Origin: Parasutterella muris
Lineage (GTDB): Bacteria > Pseudomonadota > Gammaproteobacteria > Burkholderiales > Burkholderiaceae_F
DNA: 64,000 bases
NCBI RefSeq assembly: GCF_943193095.1
Contig: NZ_CALPCV010000009.1
Location: 1 to 64,000 of the forward strand
Reading direction: 5' to 3'
How positions within the stretch are numbered: position 1 is the stretch's first letter; each line of letters opens with the position of its first letter. The notes under the pieces were generated by a model, which made no database searches, was not told the origin of the DNA, and saw only the letters and a list, made by a program, of their open reading frames with translations. Shown here in pieces: positions 1 to 9,054 of this stretch. Made by a program: the position numbers and the translations under genes.

Positions 1-297
1 TATTTTTTAGCTTACGAAGTTAATTTTTTAAGGTGTCCACGCTTAAGATTACGTGTCCACGATTAGGATAATTCCCAGGCGAGCACTATTGCATTGATTT
101 TCTTCCTAGAAATAGCATGTTAGAGTACTTTTCTAATTATAGGATTTTCGATAATAGTTATTTGGCAGAGGTCTCTTTGAATCTGCATAGATTCTGCCTC
201 AAAAATTTTGAGAGAAACCCGAGCTGTACGTTTCAATGCTGCACGGCACAAGGGAGGGGAAATACTCTAAGGGCGACAGCGTTTCAAAGATCTCTGC
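1..297. other. left-edge gap with no convincing gene
   Basis: No reading frame here has a plausible start, ribosome binding site or family motif. A 77-codon plus-strand frame opening at 117 runs into the 3' end of the broken LysR gene on the other strand and has no recognisable composition. The only structured element is the direct repeat at 33-65, described separately. Confidence 0.5.
33..65. repeat. tandem GTGTCCACG direct repeat, 20 bp period
   Basis: The sequence GTGTCCACGCTTA at 33-45 recurs as GTGTCCACGATTA at 53-65, exactly 20 bp apart (about two helical turns). Repeated short blocks of this kind occur at the ends of IS21-type insertion sequences and also as paired protein-binding sites. 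No transposase is visible because the window begins here, so the assignment to a mobile element end is only a guess. Confidence 0.3.
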
Positions 298-1282
298 TTA
301 CCAAAGCTCAAAGTTCTTATATTCAACATTTACAAAATCCACAATTTTGAGAAATTGTTTGACTTGAGCTGATGGTTTTCGTGAGTGAAGGACTCCAAAG
401 GGGAGTGTTAGCTCTGTATCAAAAGGAATAGTTTTAAGCAGGGGGTGGGAGAACACCCATGCATCTGTTCCTAAAAATAAATTTTGCGTATTTTCGCAAA
501 GGTTTAATACGTCCATTGAGAGCTTTTCGAAAAACAGGCAAGGAATCTTAGCTGTTGATAGGATGTTCTTTAAAACATCATAACTATGGAACCATGGAAG
601 CTCTCTAATTAATACCCCCCCCCTGCTGAACATTCGTCGCTGATCGTGTGATTTGAGTTACGCTCATAGAACGTATTGCAGGGAAATAGAATTCAGCTAA
701 GCGGTCCAGCGTAATCAGTCTCTCATCAGATAATTTGTGAGAGGCTGTCATTGAGAGAGTGAAATGTAAGTCTCGGAGTTTTAGAGCATGACACTGTCTC
801 TCTGTTAAAAAGCTGTCATCGTAAGCGCAAAGCAGAACATCAATTTTCCCTTCTGAACCGAGGTGGGTCAGGACGTCCCACTCTGTTACCTCGTCATTCT
901 CGAATGGAACCAATTGTATTTTGAGATTTGGGAACTGTTTTATTGCAATTGGCCAAACTTTTGATAGGAATTTGGCAGAAGTAAAAGGGGAAATGCCAAT
1001 TCGAATTAAATTGCCATCGTTCCGTTCAATCTCTCGCGCCCTAGACAAGGCCTCCTTTGAAAAGGAGATAAGGTATTTCGCATCTTTATATAGAGACTTA
1101 CCTGCAGAAGTCAATGTCAATCCTGTGGGGCTCCTGTCGAATAATCGAACTTTTATCCGTTCCTCAAGCGTTGAGATTTGTTTAAACAGTGCTTGAGGAC
1201 TCTTACCAATTAGATATCCGGCTTTCGTAAAGCTCCCGGCGTCGGCTACAGAAATAAAGATGCTTAGATGTTGGGTATCCAT
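298..1282 (-). pseudogene. LysR-family regulator, frameshifted at a G9 tract
   Basis: Two overlapping minus-strand frames make one LysR regulator. Frame 1 (1282-605) carries the winged HTH (about residues 1-60, with SFTKAGYLIGKSPQALFKQI and the LFDRSPTGLTLT turn) and most of the substrate domain. Frame 2 (633-298) carries the last ~105 residues, including the typical C-terminal PFGVLHSRKPS segment. The switch falls inside nine consecutive G (minus strand) at 615-623. Removing one G gives an uninterrupted protein of about 327 residues, a normal LysR length. As written, the protein ends early in ATNVQQGGGIN. The gene faces away from the subtilisin autotransporter across an AT-rich gap, so that gene is a candidate target. 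The state may be phase-off, a fixed pseudogene, or a homopolymer sequencing error. Confidence 0.8.
615..623. repeat. nine-base C/G homopolymer inside the LysR gene
   Basis: C9 on the plus strand reads as G9 in the gene. It is exactly where the two LysR reading frames meet. Tracts of this length slip during replication in many host-associated bacteria. G8 (or G11) would restore the frame. Confidence 0.75.
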
Positions 1283-1838
1283 ACGGAGTTTTAGACAATT
1301 TAAAAAAGACGAGTAAAGGGAAATTTACACGAAAAAGTATGTTTCAGAAAGACGAATCTTGTACTTGACATTAAGACCAAAGACAGAAAATTCGTTTAAT
1401 AATTTTTTTGACTTTAATTAATCTCCTTCTGTTTATTAATAAATTCTACATGTTAATTTAAAAAATATAGAATTTTTATAAATAGATGTAATAAGTTATG
1501 AAAATCTCGAGTATAGTATTTTTAATAAAAATAAAGCAGTTTATTATAAAAATATTTTTAAATTTTCAAAAATTAATAGTTATATATTAATATATTTAAT
1601 ATTCAATCATTTAGTTTTTATTTTTGTGTATTTAATATCTAATATTAAACGTATAATAAAATCGGTTTAAATGAGCAAATTTTTTTATATATTTTTAAGT
1701 ATTACCCATGTTGCTAAGCTTTTCTAAATGTTAGATCATAAAAAAGAGATTTTTCCTCAAAGCGCAGAATTTTAGGTGGTGTTTTTCTGTGCATTCTTAA
1801 TTAATCCAGTTTTATGGATAACCTAAGGAGAAATGGTT
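1283..1838. other. very AT-rich divergent promoter region
   Basis: About 550 bp separate the LysR start from the autotransporter start. The section 1430-1720 is almost entirely A/T, far from the window average, with no coding frame. It should hold the promoters of both divergent genes. Such composition is typical of targets of xenogeneic silencers of the H-NS/MvaT type. No single promoter could be fixed by eye. Confidence 0.5.
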
Positions 1839-4800
1839 ATGAATAAGGCATTTAAGGCTATCTGGAGTGATGCTAGACAATCTTTTGTCACGACCAGTGA
1901 GAAACAGAATTCTCACGGCAAAAGAGCAAAGGTATCAGTCGCTATTTGTGCTGCAATGCTCGCGTTTGGCGGAGCTGCTTCTGCTGCCTATGTTGAGACA
2001 GGTACGCTAGGAGATAAGGCTTCCTGGGAAACTGCTGAATACAATTACAACTGGGGCCTCGGAGCAATGAAGGCTTCCTCCGCTTATGCGTTGGGATATT
2101 TCGGCCAGAACACTATGGTTGCAGTTATGGACTCCGCGGCGTGGCTTGGTAATGTTGACTTAGATACACCTCGTATCACTGCAACTCACGTAACTGGTAC
2201 ATATGGTTCGTCGGGTAATCGCTATCCCCAGAGTATTTATGCAACAATCAACAAAGGAGTCCAGCCTACACCGGCAGAAGGGCAGCCTTTTACAGAAGGT
2301 GAAGAATTTGACGTTACCGGTAATTACACAATCGGCCTGAACGATGCGCACGGAACACAGGTTACAGGTGTGATTGGTGCCGAACGTAATGGCGAATACG
2401 GTCATGGCGTTGCCTTTAAGGCAGACGTTATTGTTGGAAATACCGGTGCGAATGACAACAATAACTACGGTCCGTTCCAGGATTACAACTACTATTACAA
2501 TGGTTACAAGGCTCTTGCTGATGCTGTTAACTCTTCCAACGGGGAGTACAGAGGAGGCATGATCAATAATTCTTACGGAACAAATACTAAGATTTATAGT
2601 TCTAATGGCCATATTCTGACTCCTGACGAAATGACAGCTCTTCTTGCAGGAGAAGGAGATCATGCGAAAGCGGCAGCGGCTTACTCTGTCACCTTCTCTG
2701 GTGACTATAGTTTCTTAGGTTTAGACGATGTTCCCGGCGCATCCAGATATTCTGCAAATCCTTCGGCGTTTGAATGGGAATACATGTATTTCAAACTGAA
2801 ATACGGTGATGAACCGAGCTTCTTAGATGGCGCATACAACGCGGTTAAGGGCACTAATGTTATTCAGTCCTGGGCTGCAGGCAATCAGGATAGAGGTACT
2901 CCCTATCTGAAGGGTCTTTATCCGTACTTCAACCCTGAAGCAGAAAAGAATTGGCTCAATGCCGTCGGCGTAATGCAAACCAAAGGCGATAATAACCAGT
3001 ACATGCAGGCAACATACTGCAAAGCCGGTTTAGCAAAATGGTGGTCAATGGCAGGTCCGACAGCCTATCCCGGAATCGGTACGACCTATGTGACTAACAG
3101 CCTTGAAGGTGGCCGCGTTACTACCACTAGCTTTAACGGAACATCAGCTTCTGATCCGCAGATTACCGGTGCATTTACGGTTCTGCAATCCCGTTACCCG
3201 AGCATGACAGCGATTCAGGTTAAGGATGTCATGTACACAACAGCCACACATATCGGACCTAACGGCAAACCCTTCACAGATTGGACTGCCGCAGAAGGTA
3301 CTCCTGACGTCATCTATGGTTGGGGTATGCCTGATCTTGATAAGGGTATGTATGGTCCGGGACAGTTCTTAGATCATTTTGAATACCGCTTAGCTGAGCC
3401 TCTGGATGTTTGGAGCAATGACATTACAGAAGCAGGTCTGCAGCAGAGAGAAAAAGAAGATAAAGCTTGGATGGAAGCTACTAAGAATGGCACAGATCCG
3501 GATGCTGGTGGAGACTACACTTTAGGCGATGATATGGTTGTCTTGGATGGAAACCTTGACTTCTATGACAATGCTATTTCTCCTGAACAGGCAAAGCAGT
3601 GGCGCGCAGAATACTACGCTAAACGTGCCGCTTACATCCAGAACAAGATCGATAACGACCTTTACAAGGGTAAACTCGTTAAGAGCGGTACAGGTACCCT
3701 CGTAATGACAGGAAACAATAGCTATACCGGCGGAACAGAAGTTAGAGAAGGTCAGCTCTTTGGCTTTACTGAATCCTTCGGTTCCGGTGCGGTTAACGTA
3801 AACGGCGGTACTTTCGGTGTACTGGCGACATACAACGATCAGTTCACACAGAAAGGAGAACTCCATTCCGTAGTTGGCGGTGTTAGCCGTGCAGAAGCTC
3901 AGAAGGCTACAGTTGTTGTTAACGACGGCGGTACATTTGCAGTTATCGCTGATCAGGACGTTCAGCTCAAGAGCCTGACCTTCAACGAAGGTGCTCAGAT
4001 CACAGTGACTTCTCTCACAAATGATGCATTCGAACAGGCCTGGGACGGTAATGTACAGGTTGGTACAGTCACAGCCGAAACCCTGGAAGGTGCGAACAAC
4101 GCTATCGTGACACCGGACTACGCTTTGGTTGACCATACAATCACTGTCGACGGCAATAAGATCACCGGTGTATTAGAGAAGAGTGATAAGACACTTGCTG
4201 ACTACGCAAACAACGGCAATGGCGTTTCTGTTGCTAATGCTCTGATGGCTGATGAAGCACTTTTCTCCGGTTTAGTCAGTGCAACTAAAGATGAAGCAAG
4301 ACAGACGATTGCTTCTCTCGCAAACGATATCCATGTCACCGCAAATGCAATGACTGTTGCAAACGGTCAGTCCTTAGTCCGCGCCATTAAGGATCAGGCT
4401 ATCGGTATTGACGGAGCAGCTCGTGTTGCTGATGTTGATGACGGCCGTGCTCGCCTCTGGATGTCCGCAGTCGGCAACTGGTCGAAGATGGACCGTGCCG
4501 GTTCCTCCAAGCTCAAGTCCGACTTCTACACTGGTCTGGTTGGTTTAGAAGCTGATATCAACGTTAATAACAAGGTTGGTGTCTTCTTTGGTGCCGGCAA
4601 GACTAAGTTCAAGGGCGGTGCTGACGGCAAGATTGACTCGGATGATCTGCATTTTGGTATCTACGGTCAGTCCAAGATCAGCGATGTTCGCTTGAACTAT
4701 GGCTTTGCTTATTCTCATCAGGATAGAGACGCCGGTACTGCTCTCTTCTACAGAAATCAGGCATTTGCTTCTTCTCCGAGCTACAACGCAAAACTTGCTC

Positions 4801-5261
4801 AGGTCTTCGGTGAAGTGGCCTACACCGGTCTGAATCTAGGTACTGTCAATGTTGAACCGTATGTTGGTTTAGCATGGATGCATCTGTCTGCTGACGGCTT
4901 CAACTCTGATTACGCAGGCGGAAAAGCTTCTACCAGCTTCGACAGCCAGAATCTTGCTGTGACCAATGTTGGTGCCCGCGTTAAGGTACCGTTTGAAGCC
5001 GGAGCTGCTAAGCTCAAGGCCGTTGCTGATGTGAACTGGACACAGTACATGGGTGACACACGCGGCAAGTCCACACTCAAACTTGGAAACGGCGCAACAG
5101 CTAAGATTCAGAGCGAAAAACTCTCCGCTGTTGCTGCGGTGGGTGTCGGTCTTGAAGCCCAGCTTGGCAAGAGTGCTTCTCTGGGAGTCTCTTACTACGG
5201 TGCCTTCGGAAGCAAGATTAAATCCAACGGTGTTGGCGCAACATTCAAGTATGCCTTCTAA
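1839..5261 (+). CDS. subtilisin-type (S8) serine protease autotransporter
   Basis: A surface protease of about 1140 residues that should export itself through its own C-terminal barrel. The start at 1839 is preferred to the ATG at 1833 because AAGGAG (1825-1830) sits 8 nt upstream of it, and because MNKAFKAIW opens a classical extended signal peptide ending near ASAAY. The S8 triad is visible: Asp in VAVMDSAAW (~98), His in NDAHGTQVTG (~171) and Ser in FNGTSASDP (~436), with the oxyanion Asn in WAAGNQD (~349). A passenger repeat of the autotransporter-associated beta-strand type (GTGTLVMTGNNSYTGGT) lies near 620. The last ~270 residues are a 12-strand-type beta domain ending in aromatic YAF. 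Likely substrates are host or dietary proteins. It is a single gene with its own hairpin downstream and may be controlled by the adjacent LysR gene. Confidence 0.93.
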   Translation: MNKAFKAIWSDARQSFVTTSEKQNSHGKRAKVSVAICAAMLAFGGAASAAYVETGTLGDKASWETAEYNYNWGLGAMKASSAYALGYFGQNTMVAVMDSAAWLGNVDLDTPRITATHVTGTYGSSGNRYPQSIYATINKGVQPTPAEGQPFTEGEEFDVTGNYTIGLNDAHGTQVTGVIGAERNGEYGHGVAFKADVIVGNTGANDNNNYGPFQDYNYYYNGYKALADAVNSSNGEYRGGMINNSYGTNTKIYSSNGHILTPDEMTALLAGEGDHAKAAAAYSVTFSGDYSFLGLDDVPGASRYSANPSAFEWEYMYFKLKYGDEPSFLDGAYNAVKGTNVIQSWAAGNQDRGTPYLKGLYPYFNPEAEKNWLNAVGVMQTKGDNNQYMQATYCKAGLAKWWSMAGPTAYPGIGTTYVTNSLEGGRVTTTSFNGTSASDPQITGAFTVLQSRYPSMTAIQVKDVMYTTATHIGPNGKPFTDWTAAEGTPDVIYGWGMPDLDKGMYGPGQFLDHFEYRLAEPLDVWSNDITEAGLQQREKEDKAWMEATKNGTDPDAGGDYTLGDDMVVLDGNLDFYDNAISPEQAKQWRAEYYAKRAAYIQNKIDNDLYKGKLVKSGTGTLVMTGNNSYTGGTEVREGQLFGFTESFGSGAVNVNGGTFGVLATYNDQFTQKGELHSVVGGVSRAEAQKATVVVNDGGTFAVIADQDVQLKSLTFNEGAQITVTSLTNDAFEQAWDGNVQVGTVTAETLEGANNAIVTPDYALVDHTITVDGNKITGVLEKSDKTLADYANNGNGVSVANALMADEALFSGLVSATKDEARQTIASLANDIHVTANAMTVANGQSLVRAIKDQAIGIDGAARVADVDDGRARLWMSAVGNWSKMDRAGSSKLKSDFYTGLVGLEADINVNNKVGVFFGAGKTKFKGGADGKIDSDDLHFGIYGQSKISDVRLNYGFAYSHQDRDAGTALFYRNQAFASSPSYNAKLAQVFGEVAYTGLNLGTVNVEPYVGLAWMHLSADGFNSDYAGGKASTSFDSQNLAVTNVGARVKVPFEAGAAKLKAVADVNWTQYMGDTRGKSTLKLGNGATAKIQSEKLSAVAAVGVGLEAQLGKSASLGVSYYGAFGSKIKSNGVGATFKYAF

Positions 5262-5306
5262 ATCCGGCTTTCTCCCTGGGTGACTAGGAGCTTCTGACGA
5301 AGCTTA

Positions 5307-5338
5307 GGCAGAGGACGAAGGATATATCGTCCTCTGCC
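5307..5338 (+). terminator. hairpin after the protease autotransporter
   Basis: A perfect 12-bp stem (GGCAGAGGACGA / TCGTCCTCTGCC) with an 8-nt loop lies 45 bp after the stop codon. There is no clean T-run, so it may act as an mRNA-stabilising 3' hairpin or an inefficient terminator before the Dcu gene. Confidence 0.6.
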
Positions 5339-5377
5339 GATCACCTTCCTTTGTCCCAAGTTAATAAGAGAAAAACT

Positions 5378-6712
5378 ATGGATATCATGATTATTCTTCA
5401 GATCATTGTCCTGCTGGGCGCGATCTTCATTGGTGTTCGTCTTGGCGGAATCGGGATTGGTTACGCCGGTGGTGCTGGCGTTCTCGTTCTCGGTCTTTGC
5501 CTTGGCATGAAACCGGGCAACATCCCCTGGGATGTGATTCTGATTATTGCTTCCGTGATCGCTGCTATCTCTGCGATGCAGCTCGCGGGCGGTCTTAACT
5601 ATTTGGTCTACATTGCTGAGAAAATTCTCTACAAGAACCCCAAATACATTAACTACCTTGCACCGGTTGTCACATACGTTCTGACAATCTTTGCCGGTAC
5701 AGGCCACACAGCTTTCTCAATGATCCCGGTTATCGTTGAAGTGGCCAAGGGTGAAAACGTTCGTCCGTCCGTGCCGCTCTCTATCGCGGTTGTGGCTTCT
5801 CAGATTGCAATTACCGCTTCTCCGGTTTCCGCCGCTGTTATTTACATGACAGGTGTTCTGGAACCCTTCGGTTGGAGCTATCCGGCTCTGCTGGGTGTTT
5901 GGCTTCTCACTACATTTGCAGGCTGCATGATCACAGCGTTCATCATGACGCTTATCTCTAAGATGGACCTTTCTACAGACCCGATCTATCAGGAAAGACT
6001 CAAAGAAGGCTTGGTTAAACCTGCGGTTGGTCTTCATGAAATGAAGATCGATGCCAAGGCCAAACTCTCTGTTTGGATCTTCCTCATCGGTGTTCTCTGC
6101 GTTGTGTTCTATGCTTCCGCGATTTCTCCGGCTGTAGGTCTGATCAAGAATGTTGTTGTTCCTCGTGACGCGGCCATTATGAGCCTGATGCTTACAGTCG
6201 GTGCTCTTATTACCATCCTCTGTAAAGTCAAACTCGGTGATGTTGCCGGTACAGCCGTCTTCAAGTCCGGTATGGTTGCCTGTATCTGCGTTCTCGGCGT
6301 TGCATGGCTTGGCGATACATTCGTTTCCGGTCACACCAACGAAATCAAGGCGTTCGCTTCTCAGACCATCAGCCAGTACCCGGCTCTGCTTGCTGTTGTA
6401 TTCTTCTTAGCCGCTATGCTCCTGTACTCTCAGGCTGCTACCGCTAAGGCGATTACTCCGACAGTTGTTGCGGCACTTGGCATTACAGCAGCCAACCCCG
6501 ACAACGCTTACATGCTGGTCGCCTGCTTCGCTGCTGTTTCCGCTCTGTTCGTTCTCCCGACATACCCGACACTGCTCGGCGCTGTTCAGATGGACGACAC
6601 CGGTACAACACGCATCGGTAAGTGGGTCTTTAACCACTCCTTCTTCATCCCTGGCGTTCTAGCGATTTTCTTCTCTGTCGCTTTAGGTTTTGTTGTCTGC
6701 GGGCTCTTCTAA
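5378..6712 (+). CDS. anaerobic C4-dicarboxylate transporter, DcuA/DcuB family
   Basis: A 444-residue inner-membrane carrier, the usual Dcu length. It shows the family's N-terminal pattern (MDIMIILQIIVLLGAIFIGV, then GIGYAGGAGVLVLGL), the TGHTAFSMIPVI segment and the ASQIAITASPVSAA segment. Dcu proteins exchange fumarate, malate or aspartate for succinate during fumarate respiration, which fits the many fumarate-reductase-like flavoproteins in the window. The ATG at 5378 is chosen over an upstream TTG at 5351, which would add nine residues unlike the family. DcuA and DcuB cannot be told apart by eye. A short membrane-peptide frame and a strong terminator follow on the same strand. Confidence 0.9.
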   Translation: MDIMIILQIIVLLGAIFIGVRLGGIGIGYAGGAGVLVLGLCLGMKPGNIPWDVILIIASVIAAISAMQLAGGLNYLVYIAEKILYKNPKYINYLAPVVTYVLTIFAGTGHTAFSMIPVIVEVAKGENVRPSVPLSIAVVASQIAITASPVSAAVIYMTGVLEPFGWSYPALLGVWLLTTFAGCMITAFIMTLISKMDLSTDPIYQERLKEGLVKPAVGLHEMKIDAKAKLSVWIFLIGVLCVVFYASAISPAVGLIKNVVVPRDAAIMSLMLTVGALITILCKVKLGDVAGTAVFKSGMVACICVLGVAWLGDTFVSGHTNEIKAFASQTISQYPALLAVVFFLAAMLLYSQAATAKAITPTVVAALGITAANPDNAYMLVACFAAVSALFVLPTYPTLLGAVQMDDTGTTRIGKWVFNHSFFIPGVLAIFFSVALGFVVCGLF

Positions 6713-6717
6713 TTAAC

Positions 6718-6733
6718 GGGGGCGCATGCCCCC
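6718..6733 (+). terminator. GC hairpin between dcu and the small ORF
   Basis: GGGGGC / GCCCCC with a GCAT loop starts 6 nt after the Dcu stop. It has no T-run, so it is more likely a 3' stabilising or partial termination hairpin. The intrinsic terminator lies further on, at 6902. Confidence 0.5.
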
Positions 6734-6747
6734 ATTGAGAGATTCAA

Positions 6748-6864
6748 ATGACAGAAGTGATCCTCTTTTGCTTCAAAGCTGGGCTTACAGCTTATGCAGT
6801 AACAATGATTCTTCTGATATCGGCATTCTGTTTAGTGCTGATCTATCGATATTTTTATAACTAG
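6748..6864 (+). CDS. 38-residue single-span membrane peptide downstream of dcu
   Basis: Reads MTEVILFCFKAGLTAYAVTM then about 18 further residues ending in YRYFYN. One hydrophobic segment covers residues ~15-32, followed by a basic/aromatic tail. A purine-rich stretch (TTGAGAGATTC) precedes the ATG, and a strong intrinsic terminator follows the stop by 38 bp, so the frame lies inside the dcu transcript. No family was recognised. Small single-span proteins often modulate transporters or respiratory complexes, but that role is only inferred from position. It could also be a chance frame. Confidence 0.45.
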   Translation: MTEVILFCFKAGLTAYAVTMILLISAFCLVLIYRYFYN

Positions 6865-6901
6865 ATATGCCCTCTGAAAGAAGACGTATCTTGGAAGTAT
6901 T

Positions 6902-6941
6902 GGGCAGGCCACACAGTCTTTGTGTTGCTTGCCCTTTTTTT
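6902..6941 (+). terminator. intrinsic terminator of the dcu transcript
   Basis: An extended stem (GGGCAGGC with GCTTGCCC, continued by ACACA with TGTGT) is followed by seven T. It ends the plus-strand unit before the convergent flavoprotein gene. Confidence 0.85.
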
Positions 6942-7007
6942 ATAACGTATGTTTGTTGGATCTTTGGTAGCCTGTATTTATAAGTTCCGCCATTAGGCAT
7001 ATAAACA

Positions 7008-8408
7008 TCATGTAGTTTGACTAATTGAATGTTTGCCTGCAATCTTTCCAAAAACAAAAGCCGAAGTAAGTGCAACGCCGCCCATTCTGTCATGTCCGTG
7101 AAGGCCTCCCGAAGCTTCTCCACAAACATAGAGCCCTTCAATGACACTTCCGTCCTTGCGAAGGACTTGCGCATTTTTATTAAATCGAACGCCCCCGCAG
7201 CAAAAGTGTACGCAAAGGCGTTCAATGCCAAAGTAATAGGGCGGTACAGAAATAGTTTGAGTAAATCTGTTTTTATGGAAAATCGGATCCTCATTTATCT
7301 TTGCATGTCGGTTGTACGTATCAAGCGTTTGAGCAAGTACTGATGGTTCGACATGCATGATCGAAGCCATTTCCTGCACACTGTTCGCTTTTCTTACGAC
7401 TTGATTCATGAGTTTGATGCCAAGACTTGCGCCCTTACGTGATTGCGAATCTGTAATCGCCCACATTTCTCGATCGGTCTGCTTCAGTACCGCCTCGGAA
7501 ATTTCCTTCCATGAGGCGCTTTCGCTTACGAAGCGTTTACCGTGCTTGTTGACGAAAATGTCTCCGCCGACATAATCTAGAAGCCGGCCGCCCCAGAAAG
7601 GAATGAGCTGAATATATTGAGCATCTTTGAGCGCGGCTCCGAGCGGCTCAGCCATAGTTATTGCGTCTCCGGTTGCTCCGTCATAAGCGTTGCCAAACGG
7701 GTTTGCAGTGGTTGCGAATTCCGGACCAAGTCTGGGATCAAATCTGGTGCGCATTTCTACATTAGCCGTAAATCCTCCTGTCGCAAGAATGACGGCGCCT
7801 GCATACATCGGAACGCTTTGATCTTTGCCAAGGGATGCGGTAACGCCCACTACGCGGCCCTCTTCTGTAATGAGTGATTCGACTTTTGTATTAAGAAGCA
7901 GTTTGGCTCCATGCCTGATTGCGTAGCTGTTGAGCGCCATGACATAGTCATATCCGGCTCTTACCGTATTGGAAATATGACTTCTGGGGAACAGCCCTGC
8001 GGCGGTTTGAAGCAGCGTTGGCTCCCACTTTACGCCGACATCTTCCAGCCAATTGATGATCTCAAAGGATCTTTGACAAACGATCTCAGCAAGAGCCGTG
8101 TCGTTCTTGTGACCGCCGATTTCAAGCATGTTTTCCAGCATGAGCTCAGGAGAGTCTTTGTACTTTTGACGCTTTGGGTCTACTGCGCTCACATAGCCTG
8201 TGGAAACAATGGAATGGCCTCCGATGACGGGACTTTTTTCAAGAATAAGAACGGATTTTGCTCCACTTTGCAAAGAAGAGACTGCAGCGGAAAGCCCTGC
8301 GACACCGCTGCCGACAATGATGACATCCCACTTTTTCTTGGCAAAACACAGTCCGGGAGCCATTAAGGCGGATGCCGTACCAATAATTATCTGTCTTCTA
8401 CTGATCAT
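7008..8408 (-). CDS. exported FAD-dependent reductase (fumarate reductase flavoprotein family), cassette A
   Basis: A ~466-residue flavoprotein with a twin-arginine-like signal (MISRRQIIIGTASALM, cleavage near CFA) and an N-terminal Rossmann FAD motif (VIIVGSGVAGLSAAVSS). It lacks heme and FMN domains, so it must receive electrons from another protein. Against the fumarate reductase pattern it keeps the late arginine motif (HDRMGG) and a His before the GG turn (HFCCGG), but the usual proton-donor Arg region reads SESASWKE. A substrate other than fumarate is therefore likely. The start overlaps the end of the upstream regulator by 11 bp. An in-frame ATG at 8420 is the alternative start. It is the last gene of cassette A and presumably the target of the adjoining two-component pair. 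Confidence 0.85.
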   Translation of the reverse strand: MISRRQIIIGTASALMAPGLCFAKKKWDVIIVGSGVAGLSAAVSSLQSGAKSVLILEKSPVIGGHSIVSTGYVSAVDPKRQKYKDSPELMLENMLEIGGHKNDTALAEIVCQRSFEIINWLEDVGVKWEPTLLQTAAGLFPRSHISNTVRAGYDYVMALNSYAIRHGAKLLLNTKVESLITEEGRVVGVTASLGKDQSVPMYAGAVILATGGFTANVEMRTRFDPRLGPEFATTANPFGNAYDGATGDAITMAEPLGAALKDAQYIQLIPFWGGRLLDYVGGDIFVNKHGKRFVSESASWKEISEAVLKQTDREMWAITDSQSRKGASLGIKLMNQVVRKANSVQEMASIMHVEPSVLAQTLDTYNRHAKINEDPIFHKNRFTQTISVPPYYFGIERLCVHFCCGGVRFNKNAQVLRKDGSVIEGLYVCGEASGGLHGHDRMGGVALTSAFVFGKIAGKHSISQTT

Positions 8409-9054
8409 GATCTTTCTCATCGGTCATGACAAAATAGGCTTTTGAGGCTTCAAGAGAAGAGTGCACGCCCATCTTGTCAAAAGCATTGGCTCTGTGCATT
8501 TTTACGGTTGGAACGGCAATATCAAGCCTGGCGCTGATGCCCTTATTGCTAACACCCTGAGCCGCCATCTCGAAGATTTGCTTTTCGCGTTTGGTTAGTG
8601 AGTTAAAACGTTTTTCAATTCTATCGCGTTCACTTCTTTCGCCCTGGCTGGTTAGACTCTTTGCGCAAGCCTGCTGTATACAGTCTAAAAGCACGGCCGG
8701 CGCAACCGGCTTCTGAAGGAAGTCAAGTGCGCCATGTTTGAGCGTATGGACTGCAGATTCGACATCGCCATGACCGGTCAGAAAAATAATGGGAATCGGA
8801 TGCGCAACCGTTGATTCAATGTGGTGCTGAAGCTGCAGGCCGGTAAGGTTCGGCATTCTAATGTCGAGAACAAGGCAGCCCGGTTCTATGAAGCGCTCTT
8901 CCGCTATGAATTTTTCTGCGCTGCTGAAACCTCTAACTGACCATCCCTTCATAGACAGAAGAACTTTCAGAGACTCTAAAAACTGCGTGTCATCATCAAC
9001 AAGCCGTACGACGCATTTTTGCTGAAGTCTATTTAATTCATGTGTGTTGTTCAT
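8398..9054 (-). CDS. FixJ/TtrR-type response regulator, cassette A
   Basis: A 218-residue regulator with an N-terminal receiver (acidic VDDD cluster, phospho-Asp in LVLDIRMP, Thr in FLTGHGD, Lys in LQKPV) and a C-terminal LuxR/FixJ HTH (LTKREKQIFEMAAQGVSNK onward). Its start codon overlaps the stop of the kinase gene (ATGA), so the pair is translationally coupled. By family analogy it is phosphorylated by the upstream kinase and activates transcription of the reductase genes. Confidence 0.93.
   Translation of the reverse strand: MNNTHELNRLQQKCVVRLVDDDTQFLESLKVLLSMKGWSVRGFSSAEKFIAEERFIEPGCLVLDIRMPNLTGLQLQHHIESTVAHPIPIIFLTGHGDVESAVHTLKHGALDFLQKPVAPAVLLDCIQQACAKSLTSQGERSERDRIEKRFNSLTKREKQIFEMAAQGVSNKGISARLDIAVPTVKMHRANAFDKMGVHSSLEASKAYFVMTDEKDHDQ

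Noticed and set aside
117..350. 77-codon plus-strand frame at the left edge.
   Set aside because: It overlaps the LysR 3' end antisense and has no start signal or motif.
2160..4136. Long antisense frames within the autotransporter, and similar long shadows inside dcu, flavoprotein and transporter genes.
   Set aside because: They mirror strongly biased codons of the real genes on the other strand, and none has a motif or a plausible start.
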